DNA from: JABWBR01 sp036741235
GTDB lineage: Bacteria > Bacteroidota > Bacteroidia > Chitinophagales > Saprospiraceae
Assembly: GCA_036741235.1 (NCBI GenBank)
Contig: DAINSQ010000017.1
Span: 1-43,874 of the forward strand
Direction of reading: 5' to 3'
Length of the DNA: 43,874 nt
The notes beneath the pieces were generated by a model, which saw only the letters and a list, made by a program, of their open reading frames with translations, searched no databases and had not been told where the DNA came from. Positions 7,622-15,993 of this stretch are shown piece by piece. Position 1 is the stretch's first letter. The number at the start of each line of letters is the position of its first letter. The position numbers and the translations under genes are program-made.

Positions 7622-8605
7622 ATGAAAATCATGATTACCGGCGCCGATGGCTTTTTGGGCAGCAATCTGACGAGGGAACTCCTATCGCGCGGTCACAGGC
7701 TGGTTGCCCTGGTGGAAGAAGGCCGGGCCACGCCCACGATAGACGATTTGCCCATTGAAAAGCGCTACGGCAACCTGCTCGACCCCGATAGCCTGAATAG
7801 CGCTATGAAGGGCTGCGATGCTTTGATACACATCGGGGCTATCATTTCGATATGGCCCTACCGGTCGGCGATCCAGCGCAAAGTCAACATTGAAGGCGCC
7901 CGGAATGTGATGGAGGCCGCTTTATCGGCGGGTCTGCAGCGTGTGATACATGTGGGTACGGCCAATTCTTTCGGCTTTGGAACCAAAGCAGACCCCGGCG
8001 ACGAAACGCGGCCCTACCAGGGGTACAAATACGGCCTCGACTACATGGACAGCAAATACGCCGCCCAACAACTCGTTTTGTCAATGGTCAACGAACGCGG
8101 TCTGCCCGCGCTTGTCGTCAACCCGACGTATATGATCGGCCCTTTTGCCACGGCGGAGGGCACCGGTATGATCATCGCATCGGTTTACAGGCAGCAGATC
8201 AGCGGGTATACGCGGGGCGGGCGCTGTTATGTGTCGGTCAAAGACGTTTGCGCTGCCATTGCCAATGCGCTACACATGGGCAGGGAGGGCGAATGTTATA
8301 TTTTGGGTAATGAAAATCTGGATTACAAGGAAATATTCACTGCTATAGCAGAAATAACGGGCGTAGCGCCGCCGAAGGCGCAGTTACCGGCAATAGTGAT
8401 CAAAAGCTACACCTGGCTGCAATCGCTGAAAGCGCGTATGTTGGGGCGCCAGCCGCTGGTGAGTTACAAGATGGCCCTGATGTCGCTTGACGATCATTAT
8501 TTTGCTGTAGAAAAAGCGCGCCGGGAGTTACAACTGCCGCAGACGCCTATTGAGGTAGCGATTCAGGAGGCGTTTGACTGGATGAAAGGGAATGGGGTGA
8601 TTTGA
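7622..8605 (+). CDS. NAD(P)-dependent epimerase/dehydratase (extended SDR)
   Basis: The 327-residue protein has the extended short-chain dehydrogenase fold: nucleotide-binding TGADGFLG (6-13) and the catalytic YMDSK (YxxxK) motif after a GTANSFG segment. It resembles dihydroflavonol-4-reductase-like and 3-beta-HSD-like proteins common in bacteria. It should oxidise or reduce a hydroxyl or keto group on a sugar, sterol-like or other small substrate with NAD(P). The substrate is not evident and there is no pathway neighbour. The last 59 bases overlap the 3' end of the converging Panacea regulator. The ATG follows an AT-rich spacer without a visible Shine-Dalgarno sequence. Confidence 0.85.
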   Translation: MKIMITGADGFLGSNLTRELLSRGHRLVALVEEGRATPTIDDLPIEKRYGNLLDPDSLNSAMKGCDALIHIGAIISIWPYRSAIQRKVNIEGARNVMEAALSAGLQRVIHVGTANSFGFGTKADPGDETRPYQGYKYGLDYMDSKYAAQQLVLSMVNERGLPALVVNPTYMIGPFATAEGTGMIIASVYRQQISGYTRGGRCYVSVKDVCAAIANALHMGREGECYILGNENLDYKEIFTAIAEITGVAPPKAQLPAIVIKSYTWLQSLKARMLGRQPLVSYKMALMSLDDHYFAVEKARRELQLPQTPIEVAIQEAFDWMKGNGVI

Positions 8606-9398
8606 GTCCGGAATCATATACTCGAACAGAATAAGGTAACTCGCGGTAAAAAACTAAGTTGTAGCTGATAATATCCCCTTCATTAGTTGACAGCCATGGT
8701 GTATCATGATGTGTATAATCGGTGATCATATTTGATTGCCAGTCGCTCATTTGCTGAATGACGTTATCAATTACACTTTTTTCTGCGGCAGACAGCTTGG
8801 TTAAATCCGCTTTTTCCAGCGGCATATATCGTATTTGAGGGAAATTGCGATAAGTAGTTTTTACTCGCTTCAATATGCCGTCGGCTATCATTTGGTTGAT
8901 GATACCATCCAACTGTTCTGGCGCCGGACCATATGGTTTTTTTTTGTATATCGCTCCAGTTAAGTGCTCTTCAAAGCGCTCGTAGTAATTAAAGTCGCAG
9001 AAATAGAGTAATTTCTTCAATATCACTTCTCCGATATTGGGCTTGCCTGCGCAATGTTCCAGTAGGTAAAGCAGTACATTCTTTAATTTACCTGCATTAA
9101 GTTGGGGGACTGAAACTCTTGTAGCGTATTGTGCAGCCGGAGTTTCCTCTACATTTCGAACTTCTTCATTTATATGATAAACAGGAGACAATAAATCATC
9201 GATAGAAAATTCCAGTTGAAGCGATAGCTTGCGTAATTCCAAGGCATCCAAACTTCTATTTCCCAATTCGATTTGTGCCAGTGCAGATCGAGAGATGCCT
9301 ATCATTTGGGATAGTTCTTCCTGTGAGAGCCCTTTCCCTTTTCGCCGTTGCATAATCCGACGACCTATTTGCTGTTGGGTTAGTTCAACGCCTGTCAT
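8547..9398 (-). CDS. HTH-XRE regulator fused to a Panacea (DUF4065) domain
   Basis: The 283-residue protein has an N-terminal XRE helix-turn-helix (about 8-68: LSQEELSQMIGISRSALAQIE) and a C-terminal Panacea/SocA-like domain (about 105-252) with the typical KKLLYFCDFNYYERFEEHLTG start and KKPYGPAP turn. Panacea proteins are known as antitoxins that neutralise many unrelated toxins, and SocA acts as a proteolytic adaptor. HTH-Panacea forms usually regulate their own operon. No adjacent toxin-sized ORF is visible: upstream is a 229-bp spacer, and downstream is the converging epimerase. A perfect palindrome touches the start codon (9398-9417). The last ~30 residues are Ser/Pro-rich and are encoded opposite the epimerase end, so they may be a weakly constrained extension. 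It is either an orphan antitoxin or a plain regulator. Confidence 0.82.
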   Translation of the reverse strand: MTGVELTQQQIGRRIMQRRKGKGLSQEELSQMIGISRSALAQIELGNRSLDALELRKLSLQLEFSIDDLLSPVYHINEEVRNVEETPAAQYATRVSVPQLNAGKLKNVLLYLLEHCAGKPNIGEVILKKLLYFCDFNYYERFEEHLTGAIYKKKPYGPAPEQLDGIINQMIADGILKRVKTTYRNFPQIRYMPLEKADLTKLSAAEKSVIDNVIQQMSDWQSNMITDYTHHDTPWLSTNEGDIISYNLVFYRELPYSVRVYDSGLKSPHSLSSSQTPPESLPQ

Positions 9399-9420
9399 TT
9401 TGCATTTTTATGCAAAAATA
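9398..9420 (-). promoter_or_regulatory. Palindromic operator and -7 box of the Panacea regulator
   Basis: A perfect inverted repeat with arms ttttgcat / atgcaaaa and a 4-bp spacer occupies 9398-9417, directly against the ATG. Read on the minus strand, 9413-9420 is TATTTTTG, matching TAnnTTTG. An XRE dimer bound here would block the promoter, so autoregulation is likely. The implied transcript leader is very short. Confidence 0.6.
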
Positions 9421-9627
9421 AAGAATGTTCAATTATCAAACAATTAAATGTTTTATTTTAGCACAAAAAAATAATAAAAAGTATACTCCGATATTAATTT
9501 TGATTTCTTCAGCCTTGCGACATTTTTACAAACCCTTGCGCGATTTTTGATAACACAGCCGCCCGCTTTGCCTGCACTTTTGCAAAGTCAAAACCACTGT
9601 TTTACATCATCAAAAACCATACTGACT

Positions 9628-10581
9628 ATGAAAAAGGCATTCAAGATTTTGGGTATTATTTTGGGCGTTATCGCGCTACTCATTGCGGCCTTTGCCGCCT
9701 GGGTGCAATTGACGCCCTTACCAAAGTTCGAACCGCAGTCGCTCGACATTACAGTGTCGCGCGATTCTTTGTCGGTGGCACGCGGCAGGAAAGTCGTAGA
9801 AACGCATTGCGTGGGTTGCCATTTGGGCGAAGACGGCAAATTGAGCGGCAGGTTATTCACCAAGCCTGATGATCCCTTCGGCGTAATTTGGTCGCGCAAC
9901 ATAACCAACCATCCCGAAAAAGGTATCGGCAGCTACAAAGACGGCGAACTGGCCTACCTTTTCCGCACCGGCATCCGCCCCAACGGCGAATGGGCCGGGC
10001 CCTATATGTCGTTCCCGATGATGTCGGATGAAGATGTGGCTTGTCTGATTGCTTACCTGCGTTCCGACTCGCCTCTCATCCAGGCTTCCGAAGCTACGCA
10101 CCCCGAACCGAAGTATACCTTCCTGGCCAAAGCGCTTATTAAAATGGAGTTATTCAAACCCTACCCCTACGACGGCAAGCCCAAAACAGCCCCCCCTGCA
10201 ACCGATCAGATCGCCTACGGTCGCTACCTGGCCACAGCGGTTTACGATTGCTTCAACTGCCACTCAGCCAGTTTTGAAACCAACAACCACTTCGAACCCG
10301 AAAAATCCCCGCGTTTTTTCGGCGGCGGCAATCCGATGCACGATATGGACTTTCAGCCCGTTGTATCGGCCAATATCACCATGCACAAAACAGCGGGTAT
10401 CGGTTCGTGGACAAAGGAGGAATTCGCCGCAGCCGTGCGCACCGGCGCTCGCCCCGACCAGCGTATCCTGAGCGGCGCCATGCCCCGCTACGGCTTGCTC
10501 GACGACCAGGAAACAGACGCCATTTGGGCATACCTCCAAACAGTGCCTGCGCTTGACAATGAGCTTGCCAAAAAAAACTGA
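9628..10581 (+). CDS. Membrane-anchored diheme cytochrome c
   Basis: The 317-residue protein starts at the ATG at 9628 (MKKAFKILG); an in-frame upstream ATG at 9547 would place a poor, non-signal-like sequence before the membrane helix, so it was not chosen. Residues about 5-27 form an N-terminal helix that anchors it on the periplasmic side. Two c-type heme sites are present: CVGCH (61-65) and CFNCH (208-212), each in its own cytochrome c domain with distal methionines nearby (for example YMSFPMMSDED and GAMPRYGLLDD). It should carry electrons in the periplasm. No terminal oxidase or dehydrogenase partner is adjacent, so the partner is unknown. Confidence 0.88.
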   Translation: MKKAFKILGIILGVIALLIAAFAAWVQLTPLPKFEPQSLDITVSRDSLSVARGRKVVETHCVGCHLGEDGKLSGRLFTKPDDPFGVIWSRNITNHPEKGIGSYKDGELAYLFRTGIRPNGEWAGPYMSFPMMSDEDVACLIAYLRSDSPLIQASEATHPEPKYTFLAKALIKMELFKPYPYDGKPKTAPPATDQIAYGRYLATAVYDCFNCHSASFETNNHFEPEKSPRFFGGGNPMHDMDFQPVVSANITMHKTAGIGSWTKEEFAAAVRTGARPDQRILSGAMPRYGLLDDQETDAIWAYLQTVPALDNELAKKN

Positions 10582-10822
10582 TGTAAGCAGTATTTTGAAT
10601 GGGAATGGGCAGGGGGCTCCCCTTGCCCACCCTGTATGCACTCCCGACGCCTCCCTTTTTACTGTTACCCTCTTGCAATAGCGCGAGATTGTAAAAAAAA
10701 TTTGGCTCATGCGAAAGAAGCGCTAACTTGTGGGAATATAATTATCATTTAGCGCTATCAACTTCTCACTTCCACTATTATTCATATACCTTTTTTATAT
10801 CACCTAAAAACCTGAATCAATT

Positions 10823-12460
10823 ATGCTAAGAAGAATTCTAATCTTGTCTATTGCATGCGCTGCAGTATTATTATTCGTTACATGCGACAAACCTGACAAT
10901 GATCCGGTTGATCCCGACAATGAGCCCAACAACCTCGGATGGTATGGTGATGAAAACATGAGCCAAATTCCCGCAAATGTCACTTATTTTGGTGGTGGTG
11001 GCTCTCTGCCCTCCAGCATCGACCTCACGCCCAAGTTTCCGCCTATCGGCAATCAAGGTCAATACGGAACTTGTGTGGCCTGGGCCGTCGGTTACAATCA
11101 CAAAACTGCCATAAACGGTATGGAAAAAGGGTATACGAGTTCGCAGCTAAGTTCCGCGGCATATCAGTTTAGCCCCAAAGACTTGTTTATTGCGATCCCT
11201 GATTCGGATAAAGGAAACGACTGCAACGGCACCAATTTCTCTACCGCCCTCAATGTCGTACAAAACCGCGGTATTGCCACTATGCAGACCGTACCTTACA
11301 CCAATCTGGGCGATTGCGGCCAATCGTCAGGTCAATCGAGTTGGGCGAATGAGGCCTCCCAGCACCGGTTCAAATATTGGAGAAAAGTACAAGCGGAGAC
11401 GGCTGCCGATATTAAGGCATTGCTAGCCGACAATATTCCCGTCATTTTTGGCGCCCGCCTGGCTGATAACTTTATGACCTGGAACAGCGACGCCGTAATC
11501 AGCTCCAATACCAGTTTTCAAAACGTAGGCCAACATGCTTATCATGCTATGGTCGTAGCCGGTTATAATGACAGCAAAGGCGCTTTTAAAGTTATCAATT
11601 CCTGGGGTTCGACCTGGGGCTCAAGCGGTTATATCTGGGTGGATTATGACTTCTTTATGGGTGAGTTTTGCCGCGACAGTAATGGCGAACGGCCGTTGTT
11701 TATTGCCGTAAATGAAGGCGGCAATATTACGCCGCCTGACGACCCCGACCCCACTGTTACAGGCGTCGACCTGGCTGCCTGGGTATTTGATGATTATGCT
11801 GACGGAACTTATCTTGGCTACCCCAAGCGCGTATCAAATTTTAACGTTTACAATATCGGAAATCAAACCGCGCAGGCGTCCAAACGCTGGTCGGTCTATT
11901 ACCTGGCTTTTAACGCCTACGACGCCAACGACTACGGTGTTTTGTTCAACTGCGAAGTCAATACGGACGTCGCTTACGGTACCGAGTTTTGCGCCAATTT
12001 TAATAGCTGTACCTACAATGTCAATATTCCCTCCGGTTCGAATTTTGCCTACGAGCATGGTTTCAGCGAATTCGGCTTTGCCTATACGATGCCTCTGATA
12101 AACGGATTTTATTATTTGGTCATTTATGTAGATCCTTTCGACGTTTTTTCCGAAACGGATGAAACCAACAACTATTTTTACCCCTATTTTGATCCTGTAT
12201 TTTTTATCAACGGCGTAGGTTTTTCCAGCGAAGGTGAAGAATTGGAGGATCGCAGTAATTCAGGGCGCCCTTTAGCGTTTCAAAACACGCTAAGCCCCGA
12301 CCCCTCCAATCTCAAACGCAACAACCACCATTCGCTTGCTACCCGCCATCCCAATGCCTACCGCTCTGAAGAAATAGCCGCCGTTATCAGGGCGTCTAAA
12401 AAAGACGGTCGCTGGGAAAAGAAACTGGCGGAAATGCGCGCGCGTTATGCCAAACAATAA
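10823..12460 (+). CDS. Papain-family (C1) cysteine peptidase lipoprotein
   Basis: The 545-residue precursor has a lipoprotein signal (LLFVTC, lipid-modified Cys21) followed by an Asp/Pro-rich linker. The peptidase C1 domain (about 62-295) shows the oxyanion Gln78 and nucleophile Cys84 in NQGQYGTCVAWA, His241 in HAMVVAGYND and Asn259 in INSWGSTWG, so the catalytic set is intact. Residues about 310-460 look like a CARDB-type beta domain (SNFNVYNIGNQTA ... SETDETNNYF). The C-terminal ~80 residues are polar and basic. It should be a peptidase anchored in the envelope, possibly on the cell surface as is common for Bacteroidota lipoproteins. The substrate is unknown. A strong terminator follows it. 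Confidence 0.88.
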   Translation: MLRRILILSIACAAVLLFVTCDKPDNDPVDPDNEPNNLGWYGDENMSQIPANVTYFGGGGSLPSSIDLTPKFPPIGNQGQYGTCVAWAVGYNHKTAINGMEKGYTSSQLSSAAYQFSPKDLFIAIPDSDKGNDCNGTNFSTALNVVQNRGIATMQTVPYTNLGDCGQSSGQSSWANEASQHRFKYWRKVQAETAADIKALLADNIPVIFGARLADNFMTWNSDAVISSNTSFQNVGQHAYHAMVVAGYNDSKGAFKVINSWGSTWGSSGYIWVDYDFFMGEFCRDSNGERPLFIAVNEGGNITPPDDPDPTVTGVDLAAWVFDDYADGTYLGYPKRVSNFNVYNIGNQTAQASKRWSVYYLAFNAYDANDYGVLFNCEVNTDVAYGTEFCANFNSCTYNVNIPSGSNFAYEHGFSEFGFAYTMPLINGFYYLVIYVDPFDVFSETDETNNYFYPYFDPVFFINGVGFSSEGEELEDRSNSGRPLAFQNTLSPDPSNLKRNNHHSLATRHPNAYRSEEIAAVIRASKKDGRWEKKLAEMRARYAKQ

Positions 12461-12467
12461 TTCAGAT

Positions 12468-12511
12468 AAGTTGGCGGGCTGTTTTTTGCATTCAACCCGC
12501 CAACTTTTTTT
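12468..12511 (+). terminator. Intrinsic terminator
   Basis: An 11-bp perfect stem (12468-12478 with 12496-12506, core agttggcggg / cccgccaact) is followed by a run of seven T. It lies 8 bases after the C1 peptidase stop codon and ends that transcript. Confidence 0.85.
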
Positions 12512-12532
12512 CTACTGACTAACCTGTGTCGT

Positions 12533-13426
12533 ATGAAAATTTATCTGCTTGTATTTTTATTCATTTTTCCAAATTGTCGGCCTCCGATGTCTTCCAACCG
12601 ATCTGCTACCGACGTCGTGGAGGATATCCGCGACCGCATTGCCAAAGGCAAAGATATTTACATTGAACAACGGGAGATCAATGAAGAATTGGATTTTACA
12701 GCCCTGGCGCCCGCTTATTCCGTATCGCCAGGCGCTAAACGTGTTAAAATAGAAAGTTCGATCACTTTCTATAAATGCCAGTTTAAGGGAAAAATAATCG
12801 GGTATCGCACCAACTCATCCCTCACGGAAAATACGGCTGTTTCTTTTGCAAAAAATATCACCTTCATTGAGTGCACTTTTGAAGAAGAGGTGAATTTCAG
12901 AGCCTGTACGGTAACCGATTTGGCATGTTTTTCCAGTTGTTTTTTTTTGAAAAAAGCCAATTTTGAAGAATGCGATTTTCGCGGTCATACTGTTTTTGCA
13001 AAAAGTCAATTCAAGGCTGATAGCCGTTTTCAAAATACATTTTTTCAAAACAAAGCAGATTTCTTCGGCTCGGAATTTTTCGAACGCTTTAGTTTTCAAG
13101 GCGCCGCTTTCAACCTGGACGCGCAGTTTAGCAACCTGAAAGCAAACAAATCGGCTGATTTCGCTACCGTTCAATTCAACGGCCACGCTTTTTTCAATTA
13201 TGCGGAATGGAAAGGGCGAACCGGATTTGAAAATACCTGGTTCAAAGGACGTTGTGAATTTTTGAGCGCAAAATTTGAGCAGGCCGCATTTAATAATAGT
13301 CGATTTTACAATTCGCCTCGGTTTGATCAGTCTGAAATCGCTTCTACCCTGGATTTTACGGGCGCTCGTTTCCTGGAGGGCGAACCTCAGCTTTCCAATA
13401 TAGACGCAAGTAAAGTTTTGAGATAA
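12533..13426 (+). CDS. Pentapeptide-repeat-like lipoprotein
   Basis: The 297-residue protein has a short hydrophobic signal ending in FPNC (Cys15), a plausible lipobox. From about residue 95 to the end it carries a series of ~20-residue turns of the type 'A/F-x-F-x-x-x-x-F-x-x-x-A-x-F' (FEECDFRGHTVFAKSQF, ADFFGSEFFERFSFQGAAF and similar). This is the pattern of degenerate pentapeptide repeats forming a right-handed quadrilateral beta-helix. The family has no single function; known members mimic DNA or act as scaffolds. The lipoprotein signal would place this one in the envelope. It converges on nadE with a 16-bp gap and is separated from the upstream gene by a terminator, so it has its own promoter, which was not identified. 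Confidence 0.75.
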   Translation: MKIYLLVFLFIFPNCRPPMSSNRSATDVVEDIRDRIAKGKDIYIEQREINEELDFTALAPAYSVSPGAKRVKIESSITFYKCQFKGKIIGYRTNSSLTENTAVSFAKNITFIECTFEEEVNFRACTVTDLACFSSCFFLKKANFEECDFRGHTVFAKSQFKADSRFQNTFFQNKADFFGSEFFERFSFQGAAFNLDAQFSNLKANKSADFATVQFNGHAFFNYAEWKGRTGFENTWFKGRCEFLSAKFEQAAFNNSRFYNSPRFDQSEIASTLDFTGARFLEGEPQLSNIDASKVLR

Positions 13427-13442
13427 ATAGTTATTTCTCCGT

Positions 13443-15080
13443 TTACGACAAATACTTCCCCACAATCGGCATCCTGCGCCCTACGCCGAAAGCCTTGTCT
13501 GACACTCGCAATACCGGGGCGGTCTGGTGGCGCTTGAATTCATTGATATTGACCAGGCGCAGGGTGCGGCGCACCAGCGTTTCGTCGAAGCCCATCGCGA
13601 TGAGTTCGCGCGGACCTTCCCGGTTTTCGATATACTGAAACAGCACCTGGTCGAGTTGATCGTAAGGCGGCAGGCTGTCGCTGTCTTTTTGGTTGGGGCG
13701 CAGCTCTGCCGAGGGCGGCTTGGTAATCGTGTTTTGGGGGATTACTTCCCCATCTTTGTTGATATATTCGGCCAGCGCAAACACTTCGGTTTTGTATACA
13801 TCGCCGATCACCGAGAGTCCGCCGCACATATCGCCGTAGAGGGTGCCGTAGCCTACTGCCATCTCGCTTTTGTTGGAGGTGTTGAGCAGAATATGCCCGA
13901 ATTTGTTGGAGAAAGCCATGAGCAACATACCCCGGATGCGGGCCTGGATATTTTCTTCGGTGATATTAAAGGGTAGTCCTTCAAAATGGGGCTCCAGCAG
14001 GTCGAGGTAAGCTTCGTATACCGATTGCAGCGGCAGGATATCGTATTGAATACCCAGATTTTCGGCCAGTTCGCGGGCGTCGGCTATAGAGTGTTCCGAT
14101 GAGTACTGTGAGGGCATCAGCAGTACGCGCACATTGTCGGGGCCGAGGGCGCGGGCGGCCAGCACGGTCACCACCGCCGAGTCGATACCGCCGGAGAGGC
14201 CTACGATAGCCTTTTTGAGTCCGAGTTTGCCAAAATAATCGCGCAGGCCCAGCAGCAGGGCGTCGTGGATCAGTGCCAGCTTGTGGCGGGGTTGTTCGTT
14301 ATTGCGGTTGCCGGCCATTACCTCGTCGAGCTCGTAGGTGCGGACGCACTCCTCAAAATACGGCATTTCATCAAACACATTACCGTTGGGGCTCATCACC
14401 ACCGAGCCGCCGTCGAATATGACCTCTGTTTGGGCGCCCACCTGGTTGCAGTAAAACAGGGGCAGGTTGTAGCGTTGCACATTCGTGCGCAGCACGTGCA
14501 TGCGGTCTTCGGCGTGGGCGTATGAAAAAGGCGAAGCCGACAGGTTGAGCATCAGGTCGGGGTTTTGGGCCATCATCTCGTCCATGGGGCAAACCGTGTA
14601 CAGCGGGTTTTCGTTGCCCACATTCCAGAGGTCTTCGCAGATTGTGACCGCCAGGCGTTTGCCGCGGTATTCGATGATCTCGAAGTGGTGGGAAGGTTCA
14701 AAATAGCGGTACTCGTCAAAAATATCGTAGGTAGGCAACAGCGTTTTGTGGCGGATATGCCGCACCTGGCCGTCTGCCAGAAAATAGGCCGAGTTGAAGA
14801 GGTCTTTGCCCTCCGGCAGCGGGTTGCGCGTGGGAGCGCCTACCAGGATGGCGAAACCCTGGGTGGCGGCGGCCAATTGGGTTATGGCGTCGTTGACCCG
14901 CCGGATAAAGTCGTCGAATTCCAGAAAGTCGCGGGGCGGGTAACCGCACACAGAGAGTTCGGGGAAAACAATCAATTCGGCGCCCTGGGACCGGGCTTCG
15001 GCCACCGCTTCGAGGATGCGGCTTACGTTGCCTTCAAAATTGCCGATATGGCTGTTGAGTTGCGCTATGGCTATTCGCAT
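13443..15080 (-). CDS. nadE: Glutamine-dependent NAD+ synthetase
   Basis: The 545-residue bifunctional enzyme makes NAD+ from nicotinate adenine dinucleotide, ATP and glutamine. The N-terminal nitrilase-fold glutaminase (about 1-255) has the Glu-Lys-Cys triad: Glu41 (FPELSV), Lys112 (RHKTLLPTYD) and Cys148 (TICEDLW). The C-terminal synthetase domain (about 265-545) has the ATP-pyrophosphatase P-loop SGGIDS (296-301). The length matches the compact two-domain bacterial form. It is cytoplasmic and usually essential. A -7-like box TATCTTTG lies 19-26 bases upstream of the start (15099-15106, minus). It is transcribed away from the HEPN/MNT pair. Confidence 0.97.
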   Translation of the reverse strand: MRIAIAQLNSHIGNFEGNVSRILEAVAEARSQGAELIVFPELSVCGYPPRDFLEFDDFIRRVNDAITQLAAATQGFAILVGAPTRNPLPEGKDLFNSAYFLADGQVRHIRHKTLLPTYDIFDEYRYFEPSHHFEIIEYRGKRLAVTICEDLWNVGNENPLYTVCPMDEMMAQNPDLMLNLSASPFSYAHAEDRMHVLRTNVQRYNLPLFYCNQVGAQTEVIFDGGSVVMSPNGNVFDEMPYFEECVRTYELDEVMAGNRNNEQPRHKLALIHDALLLGLRDYFGKLGLKKAIVGLSGGIDSAVVTVLAARALGPDNVRVLLMPSQYSSEHSIADARELAENLGIQYDILPLQSVYEAYLDLLEPHFEGLPFNITEENIQARIRGMLLMAFSNKFGHILLNTSNKSEMAVGYGTLYGDMCGGLSVIGDVYKTEVFALAEYINKDGEVIPQNTITKPPSAELRPNQKDSDSLPPYDQLDQVLFQYIENREGPRELIAMGFDETLVRRTLRLVNINEFKRHQTAPVLRVSDKAFGVGRRMPIVGKYLS

Positions 15081-15098
15081 GTTGTGTTATTGTGCCTG

Positions 15099-15106
15099 CA
15101 AAGATA
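15099..15106 (-). promoter_or_regulatory. -7 promoter box of nadE
   Basis: The minus strand reads TATCTTTG, an exact match to TAnnTTTG, 18 bases before the nadE start codon. No TTG element was found at the expected -33 distance, so this is tentative. Confidence 0.4.
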
Positions 15107-15223
15107 CGAAGGTTTTTTGGGGACTGTGCGGCGATACGACTTAACGACGTTGGGACGGGGCGAAAACGTGCATTATTCTAAACTTTGCTGTAAATTGCAT
15201 GTCTTAATGCATGAAAACGCGGT

Positions 15224-15667
15224 ATGAGCCGACAAGAAACAAGATGGGAACAACGGTTGAGTAACTACAACAAAGCCCCGCTGCAGTTGGAGGATGCCGT
15301 AGTTTTGGCAAAAAAACGCGCCCTTTCAAACCTGGAGGAACAAGGCCTTATTCAGGCTTTTGAATTTACGCACGAACTGGCCTGGAAAGTGATGAAAGAC
15401 TATTTTGAATACCAGGGTAATGCGAATATTGACGGCTCCAGAGATGCTACGCGAGAAGCTTTTCAAACAGGTCTCGTTATTGATGGAGAGGGTTGGATGG
15501 AGATGATCAAAAGCCGTAACAGTACATCGCAAACTTATAATGAAAAGACGGCTGCTGAAATTGCCCGGAAGGTGATTGACCATTATTTCATGTTGTTTAA
15601 ATTGTTTCAAGCTACAATGGAAAACCGCCGAAAAAGCAATAACGGCGATTTATTACCATCAATATGA
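15224..15667 (+). CDS. HEPN protein of the HI0074/HepT type, altered RNase motif
   Basis: The 147-residue all-helical protein belongs to the 'nucleotidyltransferase substrate-binding' HI0074 family (QAFEFTHELAWKVMKDYFEYQG at 44-65 is characteristic). In type VII HEPN/MNT toxin-antitoxin pairs this protein is the RNase toxin with the motif RX4HXY. Here the motif region reads R98-N-S-T-S-Q103-T-Y105, so the expected His is Gln while Arg and the target Tyr are kept. The RNase activity may therefore be weak or lost. It overlaps the partner MNT gene by four bases (ATGA), in the toxin-first order known for hepT-mntA. It could be a functional variant, an inactive toxin kept as a complex partner, or a pair with another role. 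Confidence 0.88.
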   Translation: MSRQETRWEQRLSNYNKAPLQLEDAVVLAKKRALSNLEEQGLIQAFEFTHELAWKVMKDYFEYQGNANIDGSRDATREAFQTGLVIDGEGWMEMIKSRNSTSQTYNEKTAAEIARKVIDHYFMLFKLFQATMENRRKSNNGDLLPSI

Positions 15668-15939
15668 CTAGCTACGGATTACCTTCAAATACTACGGAAG
15701 CCATTCGCCAGATTTTTTCCAGACACGAAAAAATCGACAAGGCTGTTTTGTATGGATCCCGCGCTAAAGGTAACTACAAAACAGGCTCCGATATTGACCT
15801 GACCTTGATCGGCACATCGCTTAATTTAAGCGAACTTTTCCAGATCGAAAACGAACTGGACGACCTGTTGCTACCCTACAAAATAGACCTTTCGATTTTT
15901 CACCAACTCGATAACCCGGATTTAATATCGCATATTTAG
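15664..15939 (+). CDS. Minimal nucleotidyltransferase (MNT/MntA-type antitoxin)
   Basis: The 91-residue protein is a minimal pol-beta-fold nucleotidyltransferase. The active-site motif GSX10DXD is intact: Gly31-Ser32, then Asp43 and Asp45 in GSRAKGNYKTGSDID; a third acid may be in KIDLSIF. In the characterised pair MntA adds AMP units to the Tyr of the HepT motif and silences it. The start overlaps the HEPN gene stop, so the two are translationally coupled. It is cytoplasmic. The next gene, the caspase-TPR protein, starts 54 bases later on the same strand with no terminator visible between them, so read-through is possible. Confidence 0.9.
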   Translation: MTSYGLPSNTTEAIRQIFSRHEKIDKAVLYGSRAKGNYKTGSDIDLTLIGTSLNLSELFQIENELDDLLLPYKIDLSIFHQLDNPDLISHI

Positions 15940-15993
15940 CGCAAGGGGGTGGTTTTTTATGAAAAACAAACTGCCGTGCCCTCATAATCAAAT

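Noticed and set aside
9495..9502. -7 box TAATTTTG for the cytochrome gene
   Set aside because: The sequence matches TAnnTTTG, but it is 125 bases from the start codon and has no TTG at the -33 distance, in an AT-rich stretch where chance matches are likely.
10607..10629. Terminator after the cytochrome gene
   Set aside because: A GC-rich hairpin is present but is not followed by a T-run; the nearest T-run is over 20 bases away. It may be a repeat unit and was not called.
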